From Mangifera indica (taxonomy: Eukaryota > Streptophyta > Magnoliopsida > Sapindales > Anacardiaceae): a DNA stretch of 64,000 nucleotides. The translations under genes were made by a program, and so were the position numbers. The stretch is taken from positions 18,497,584-18,561,583 of the forward strand of contig NC_058139.1 of NCBI RefSeq assembly GCF_011075055.1, in the 5' to 3' direction. The notes under the pieces are model-generated. The model ran no database searches, had not been told where the DNA came from, and saw only the letters and a list, made by a program, of their open reading frames with translations. Below are positions 58,060 to 64,000 of this stretch, piece by piece (within the stretch, counting starts at the first letter, position 1; every line of letters starts with the position of its first letter).

Positions 58060-59386
58060 GGAAACGTTTGGTTTGCGTAATGGGATATTAATTAAAATAG
58101 GCAAAAAATTTTCCGCTTAAACCTTTTTAGGCAAATGCACAGTAGTTTTACTTTTATAAGCAATTTTTTTTGTAACTCCAAAAATACCCTCCCAGCCCTG
58201 TATACGTAGGCGCTGGAAGGAAGGTTTGAGTGTGTGGGTGCGTGCGGAGTGCGCGCGGTGCGTGCAGTGTATATGCGGTGCGCGAGCAGTGCGTGCACAG
58301 TGTGTGCAGTGCGTGCGCGGTGCGCACACTGTGCACACACTGCATATATTTTTTTTATATATAATATTATATTATTATATATATTTATTATATTATAATA
58401 TTATATATATTTAAAAATTATTATTATTATTATTTATATATATTATATTAAATATTATAATATTTATTATATATATATTTATTATATTTTTTTAATATAA
58501 TATTATATTATTTAATATATATATATATAAGAAAGGGTGCGCGCACTGCACGCACTCTTTCTTATATATTAATATAATATATTATATATTATATTAATAT
58601 AATATTTAAAAAATATATTAAATATATATATATTAAATATTATAATATATATAAATAATAATAATAATAATTTTTAAATATATATTATATTATTATATAT
58701 ATAATATTATAATATAATATTATATATATATATAATATATGCAGTTTGTGTATAGAGCGCGCGCACTGTGCACACACTGCACGTGCACTGCACGCACCCA
58801 CGCACTCAAACCTTCCTTCCAGCGCCTACGCATACAAAGTTGGGAGGGTATTTTTGGAGTTACAAAAAAATTTGCTTATAAAAGTAAAATTACTGTGCGT
58901 TTGCCTATTTTAATTAATATCCCAATGTTTTATTACCAAAATAGAAAGATTACCTTGAAGATAGATTACTTAAAAGATTACTGGGTATAAATGATTACTA
59001 TGTTTAATAAAATTTGGTAGGTATAAATAATTATTGTATTTGGTTAAAGGTAATAAAAGATTACTAATAAATTATTTTACTTAAATGCCCTTAAATATAA
59101 TTATTTTTAAATATTTTCTATATTATTTGTCATATTAATTAAAAATAAATTTATTTTTATATCAAAAAATTAATAAACAATAATATAATTATAATAAACT
59201 CAAGATTACCTCAGTAATTTTTAAATACCTAAGGTAAATGTGGTAATCAGATTACCACCTATATTACCTGTCATATCAGTATTGGTAATAGAAGATTACT
59301 GTAATATTTTATTACTGATAAATCAAACAAGGGAATAAAAAATATATTACCAAGATACTCTTAAAAGACGCCAACCAAACGCCCCC
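58060..59386. mobile_element. Second Tourist MITE copy, interrupted
   Basis: The left end GGAAACGTTTGGTTTGCG is decayed and the right end CCAACCAAACGCCCCC is well kept. TAA flanks both sides (58057-58059, 59387-59389). From 58927 its body (TTTTATTACCAAAATAGAAAG onward) matches 56513 onward of the first copy. The 842-bp foldback element at 58082-58923 plus a 3-bp duplication interrupts it; without that it is about 482 bp, the same as the first copy. Confidence 0.85.
58082..58923. mobile_element. 842-bp foldback element inside the Tourist MITE
   Basis: Almost the whole element is one inverted repeat. The ends are GGGATATTAATTAAAATAGG and its complement, flanked by AAT (58079-58081, 58924-58926). 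From outside in, each arm holds an AT-rich end, a segment around AACTCCAAAAATACCCTCCC, a GC-rich purine-pyrimidine alternating zone (58234-58345; 58757-58805), and about 200 bp of A/T-only sequence. The centre, near 58535-58560, is again GTGC/GCAC-rich. Short frames over the GC zones are artefacts of the repeat. I know no family with this exact layout. Confidence 0.85.
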
Positions 59387-59389
59387 TAA

Positions 59390-59688
59390 GTATTTTTCAA
59401 GGTTATATAATATTTTACTTGACATTATGCTAATGATGGTATATGATATTTGATGGTAGGTGTTTAAGGGGCAAATTATAGGTGCAATGCCTAATAAGAC
59501 TTAGATGACATTTTCTCATAGAATGTGAAAATTGCCATTTTATAGTTTAGGAATTTTTTAATTTTTGTTTGAGTTTAGCTTTTTCCTTTTTTAATAAGTG
59601 ATTTGATGTTGGAATTAATCAAAGTTTCAAAATTTTAAGGGATCAGTAACCAAATCTAAAAGGAAAAACTTTATTCCTCATACCATCT
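59390..59688. other. AT-rich spacer
   Basis: Nothing recognised between the Tourist copy and the next LTR-like segment. Confidence 0.45.
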
Positions 59689-60849
59689 GTTGACCCTTAG
59701 GTGTTTTGATGATGATAAAAATATAAATTAAAAATACTAATATATTCAAAGAATGTGTAAAACATTACAAAATAGACAAAATGTGAAAATTGCAAAATAA
59801 AACCCCAGGAATGATCGGCTCGACAGGCGGCATGCTTGACTCATGAAGAATATTAAGCCAGTTATGAAGTCATGCCCATGTCGTTCCTTAGTCGTGCATT
59901 CTTCTAGAATCTAAGCCAAAGTTTAATGTGGTTATGTCTAGTTGTTCCATTCAAGTAGTCAGTTATGCCATACCATTTCCAAGTCATACACAAGGGAGAC
60001 ATTTCGGAACCAAGCAAGGCTTAGTTGTTCAAGGGATGCTCAAAAGGGAAAAGTCAACATAATGCATGTCCAACCATTCTAGATTACTCATGCCACTCAT
60101 GCTTAATCTTTTCTAAAGGGAGCTAAGGAGCAAGATCATGCAAGCAAGTTGGACATGGTCAAAGTCAAAGGTCAAAAGACTAAAAGTAAACAAAATTTGT
60201 GTACTAACCATGCCGAAGAATGGTCGTTTGTTCCAAATACAAAATCAAGACATTAAGCAACTTGTGCGACATCTTAACTTGTGTGTCGTGCTTTCTTTTG
60301 GAATTTTCAAAACTTAAAGTCTTGAAGAAGAAGTCAACTATCCCAAAGCCATTTGTCCATTCTTCATGTAGTGCAAGCATTTAAAGCCAACCATTGAGAA
60401 CTCTGACCGAGATTAACCTTTAGTTGAAAAAAAATTAGTATGATCGTTCCATTTAAACAGCTACCTATTCTAATGTTGTTTCAATGTCAATTTTGGAAGT
60501 CAAACAACTAGATTTTCAATTCCAATAGTACGATTACAATTTCGACCATAGTAAGTATATAAATAGAGCAAGTTTGAAGTGGAGAAGGGTTAGAAAAACA
60601 TATTGATACATTCTTAAGCAAAATTACTTCATTGCTCTCTTACTCTCTTTCTGTCACTAAACTAAACTCACATATTTAAGAGAACCATTGTTTCTAATTA
60701 TATTTTTAGCCTTTGTGAGACATTCAATACTCAAAATTTGTATTCCTAAACACTTATGGGTGAAATCTTGTGTCAACTATTGTATTAAGTATAATCCAGA
60801 CAAACTAAGTGTAAAGAAGATTTACAAGTGATAATGGAAATCTAACTCA
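59689..60849 (+). mobile_element. LTR-like segment
   Basis: Starts TGTTGACCCTTAGGTGTTTTG, recalling the start of several plant LTR families. It later has a TATA-like TATATAAATAG at 60556 followed by a CT-rich stretch (CTCTCTTACTCTCTTTCTG), as in LTR promoters. It ends where copia coding begins. No partner LTR was found. Confidence 0.4.
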
Positions 60850-62142
60850 ATTATTTTTCTCCACTGCATTAACCATGTCTTTAGAAAGATTTGCATGCAT
60901 AAAATATAACCTTAAATATCTTTTATCTTTATCAAGCACCAGGGAACCTTTGGTGAGTTACCATTGGCCATTTTTGATGGTATTACAGAAACCTTCATCA
61001 TCGAGTCTGCCTATAGAGATCAAATTCATACGAATATTTGGAATATGTTTGACATTTTTTAAAACTAACCTTGTACCATTCTCCATCTCCAAACACACAT
61101 CTCATTTGCCAATAACTCTCACTAGGTTGTGATTTCCTATTCTACTAGTACCAAAATTTCCTAGAGTGTAGAATGAGAAGAATTCTTTACGAGATGTGAC
61201 ATGAATGGAAGCACCACTGTTGATCATCCAACTAGTCTCTTTAGTCATAAGGTTGACAACATCATCATCATAAAAGACATTGAATTCATTGAGGATGTTT
61301 GCTTGTTCATCATCACTACTATAATTTTTCTTCATATCTTTGTTCTTCACTTGTTCCTTTTAGAGCTATTGACAAAACCTTTTGATGTGACCTTTCTTTT
61401 TATAGTGTTGGCACTCAACATTAGCATACTCGTTCAACTCCTTTACTTTTATCTCTTTGCTTTGAACCTTGAGTCTTGCTTCTCCCCCTGAAATCTGTAA
61501 CAAAGATATCTAACTGTGATGAAGAGGAACCCTTTTGTCTTTGTCTCAATCTCTTCATTCAGAATACCACTTTTGACAAACTCAATATTTACTACACCAT
61601 TAGGTGCAAAATTTGTAAGTGAAATCTTCAAAGTTTTCCATGATTGTGGTAAAGAAGCAAGCATCATGAGACCTAGAATTTCATTGTCAAAATTTATGCC
61701 CATCCTCGACAACTGATCCAAGATCCCTTGCATTTCATTCAAATGATCTACCGCTAAAGTACCATTTCAATATTTCACTTGCATAATTTTGTTAGATAAA
61801 ATAATTTGTTGTTGTCGATTTTTGAAGCATAGAACTTCTCAAGCTTATTCCACAATGTCCATGCATGAGTCTCACTACAAATGTGATTATACATATTATC
61901 TTTAACAAACTACCAAATGAAGCTACACACTTTCTTATACTCAAATGCCCATTACTTGTCAGTTTTTTCTTCGGGTTTTGTTGTAGCAAACACCAGTAGA
62001 TGTAATTTCATCACAAAGAGAAGATCCTTCATCTTGTTTCTCCATATGTGGTAATTTGTACCATTCAAATTTACCATTTTGCTTGTCTTAGCCTCCATTG
62101 TTGTAGTATTCCCAGAACAAAAATTAGCCTCTCATATCACTT
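60850..62142 (-). pseudogene. Ty1/copia gag and protease relic
   Basis: Minus strand. It starts MEAKTSK at 62098, about 35 bases inside a decayed primer-binding site (GTGATATGAGAGG). Gag of the UBN2 type follows (NKLEKFYASK near 61850; the open part 61742-61449 with LASLPQSWKTL). Then the protease region (61350-61102) with SWMINSGASIHVTS, where the catalytic Asp of the usual DSG is Asn (codon 61219-61221). The sequence continues toward the integrase border (VNAVE near 60860) and stops. Several stop codons are present upstream of 61742. Integrase, RT and RNase H are absent. Confidence 0.8.
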
Positions 62143-62688
62143 TGTCGAGATTGAGTGTGGTGCAATGAGATTTTTCTTTTTCACGAAGTTAAAATATTGC
62201 AGAAAATAATGAATAAAAATGACACCAATATTTTACATGGTTCACCCTTTGAAATGGGGTACATCCATAGGACAACTCCAAATAAAACTTCAACTAATAA
62301 AATAGTAGGTACAATGAGAATCTTCTCTAGATTAATACTAAAGGAATAAAAAATAGAGATCTCACCAAAATAATGGCTTTCAAGGTGTTTCCCAAACCCT
62401 AAATACTTTCCTCGCTGTTTTGTCACTCACCTTAAACTTTCTCACGATTTTCTTGAAAACACTTACTCTAGTACACTCCTCAAAACACTTGTTTTGGTTT
62501 ACTTCAAGACACCACACACTTATGAAAAAAAATGAAAAAAGGACTTTTATTTATAGACAAGACATACTAAGTGGCTAATCCAAGTGACCTTTTTGTTTTC
62601 TTCCCATGACTTTTCTTCTTCATCTCCCTTTGTTTATTATTATTATTATTACATGTGTGGCTCTTAATGTAGGAAGGACCCACTAACA
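62143..62688 (-). repeat. Complete copia LTR (5' LTR of the minus-strand element)
   Basis: 546 bp. Read on the minus strand it begins TGTTAGTGGGTCC (62688) and ends CTCGACA (62143), directly followed by AAGTGATATGAGAGG, a primer-binding site close to the initiator tRNA-Met type. It contains the ACATGGTTCACCC motif common in copia LTRs. At 62688 it meets an open reading frame (next entry). Confidence 0.75.
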
Positions 62689-63078
62689 AACGGCACAAAG
62701 GAAAAAGTGAAGGAGGTTAGTAATGATGATACAATGTCGCCGATAAGTTCAAGCACTTCAATGAAAAAAGAGATTGAGGAAATAGAGAATCCGTTTGAGA
62801 TGGATCAAGATTGTGAATTTAGTGAAGGGTTTTCTCATTTATACAAACTGGCATTGATAGACCAGGCGAACCAGTCTCATGAAGATTTCTTCACTAATTT
62901 GGGAGAAATAGAAGTTGACCCTCTTAACCTCTTATTTAGCCATGGATTCAATGAAGATGTACAAAAAGAAAACAAGGGAATCCATTTAATCTCTTTGATT
63001 GGTTAGAAGACAACAACAACAATCTCCATTTGGAGAATCCAAGAGGGGTTTATAACAAGACCTTGAATCAACTGGAAC
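62689..63078 (+). pseudogene. Host gene fragment cut by two transposons
   Basis: A frame is open from the exact LTR border: NGTKEKVKEVSNDD, then MSPISSSTSMKKEIEEIENP, later an acidic, Asn/Glu-rich part with HEDFFTNLGEIEVDPLNLLF. At about 62974 the frame shifts by one; the first frame ends at 63006, while the other continues NPFNLFDWLEDNNNNLHLEN and PRGVYNKTLNQLEL up to the hAT end near 63079. The composition resembles the variable C-terminal part of a plant transcription factor, but I do not recognise the gene. The LTR removed its start and the hAT element its end. Confidence 0.5.
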
Positions 63079-64000
63079 TAGTCTTGGGCACAGTTCATGA
63101 ACCAACGGTTTTGGTTTGAAACTGCCGGTTCACGGTTCGAAAAAATAAGGACCTTGAACTGAAACCGTAATAGGACGGTTCGTAACCAGTTTGAAACCGA
63201 TGGTTTCAGTTCATGACCCTGGTTCAGAATCGACTGTTTTGGTTTGAAACCGATATTGAACCGTCAATTCTAATACATGATCTTGATTTAATTTTTAAAT
63301 TATTAATTACAATAATTGAAAATTAAAAGAAGTGCTTGAACTTAATTTTTCAATTAAACTTCCTACGTATCTTTTGAGATTTAGAAGAATCAAAACCTAC
63401 GTAGTTCTCTTACCTTTGCATATCTAATAGCTAGCAGTACCTTCTTACCTTATCATTCACCTCCACTATCTTGAGTATTATTTTCCGTCATCGAACTATC
63501 CGTCGTTAAATCAAACGATTCTTCATTGAAGTCCACTTTTATTTCTTGTTGGCGTAATTTGGCTTTTGTCCAATCGTTCACGCATACTTGGGCTTCAATA
63601 GATTCGAGAGCCAAACTTGATCGCCTCTCATCCAATATATTACTCCTTTGACTAAAAGTTTGTTCTACTACGACAGTTGATATTGGTGCTGCCAGAACTT
63701 GTTTAGCAATAGCTGCTAATGTTGGAAAAGTTTATGCATGTCGACTCCACTATTCTAGAAATGGAAAGTCTTTACCTATATTGCTGTCACTAAACTCAAA
63801 AATAGTAGTTAAATAAATATCAAGCTTCGAGGTGGAGCCTAATGTTCCTCTTGGTCTTTTGCCCCTTTGCATCATAATACAATCATCATAACTCATATTT
63901 TGGGTTGATGATGGGGCAATAGGTGGTAGAGAGGAAGAAGAACCACCTTGGTTACCATAAATTAATGAATATTCAACATAAATTTCTTTAATTAAATTCA
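63079..64000 (-). mobile_element. hAT transposon, 3' part, runs off the window
   Basis: The end TAGTCTTGGGCACAGTTC (63079) is of the hAT type, followed by subterminal repeats of CGGTTTC/GAAACCG and GGTTCA in both orientations (63100-63260), typical of hAT transposase-binding regions. The transposase C terminus lies at 63453-64000 on the minus strand. Confidence 0.65.
63453..64000 (-). pseudogene. hAT transposase C-terminal part (partial)
   Basis: Minus strand, continuing beyond the window. It contains the hAT dimerisation region: LEWWSRHA, then after an in-frame stop TFPTLAAIAKQVLAAPIS, TVVVEQTFSQRSNILDERRS and SLALESIEAQVCVNDW. A Ser/Glu-rich tail ends in DSGGE at 63456. The stop near 63730 means this copy is defective as read. 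The BED zinc finger and catalytic part would lie to the right. Confidence 0.8.

Noticed and set aside
58092..58414. Overlapping Cys/His/Arg-rich open frames on both strands
   Set aside because: They are read-throughs of the alternating GTGC/GCAC zone of the foldback element, present in several frames and strands at once.
1..64000. tRNA, rRNA, snoRNA or miRNA genes
   Set aside because: I looked for tRNA-like A and B boxes and long plant miRNA-type hairpins and found none I could support; the tRNA-like matches are retrotransposon primer-binding sites.

Overview
This is a window of nuclear DNA from a flowering plant, almost certainly a core eudicot. It is AT-rich, its genes contain GT-AG introns, and it is full of plant transposon families. 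I cannot name the species from the sequence.

Four host genes are recognisable. (1) An intact, single-exon coiled-coil NB-LRR resistance gene lies at 5376-8135 (minus). (2) A two-exon PMEI-pectin methylesterase lies at 29965-31709 (plus). (3) A 12-exon gene for the condensin II kleisin CAP-H2 lies at 40985-44343 (plus); as read here it has an exon 1 frameshift and an early stop with coding-like sequence beyond it. (4) An ATL-type RING-H2 ubiquitin ligase lies at 54770-55645 (minus). Two further gene fragments are visible: a GC-rich piece at 33163-33434, and a piece at 62689-63078 cut on the left by a copia LTR and on the right by a hAT element.

The rest is mostly mobile DNA. From left to right: a Mutator-type MITE (56-690); a CACTA relic (about 1640-3110) with a tandemly repeated flank; an LTR scrap (about 4290-4570); the NB-LRR gene; a decayed Ty3/gypsy element (10150-13390) with a probable LTR carrying a second Mutator-type MITE (14523-15194); a tandem array of a non-autonomous LTR retrotransposon (19392-27806; five LTRs, four internal regions, period about 2.01 kb); two hAT-type MITEs; the pectinesterase; a third Mutator-type MITE; two AT microsatellites; and two Ulp1-protease-bearing MULEs (Kaonashi-like; about 34962-39830 and 45640-53431) in opposite orientation on either side of the CAP-H2 gene.

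The right end has the ATL gene, a Tourist MITE nested in a Mutator-type MITE (55967-57136), a second Tourist copy holding an 842-bp foldback element with mirror-image GC and AT arms (58060-59386), an LTR-like segment, a copia 5' end with a complete LTR (60850-62688), and a hAT transposase running off the edge.

The host genes are not an operon or pathway; each is an isolated plant transcription unit. The points most worth following up are the double-lesioned CAP-H2 gene between inverted MULEs, the regular LTR array with an unidentified conserved ORF and a G-poor tract in every unit, and the nested foldback element.
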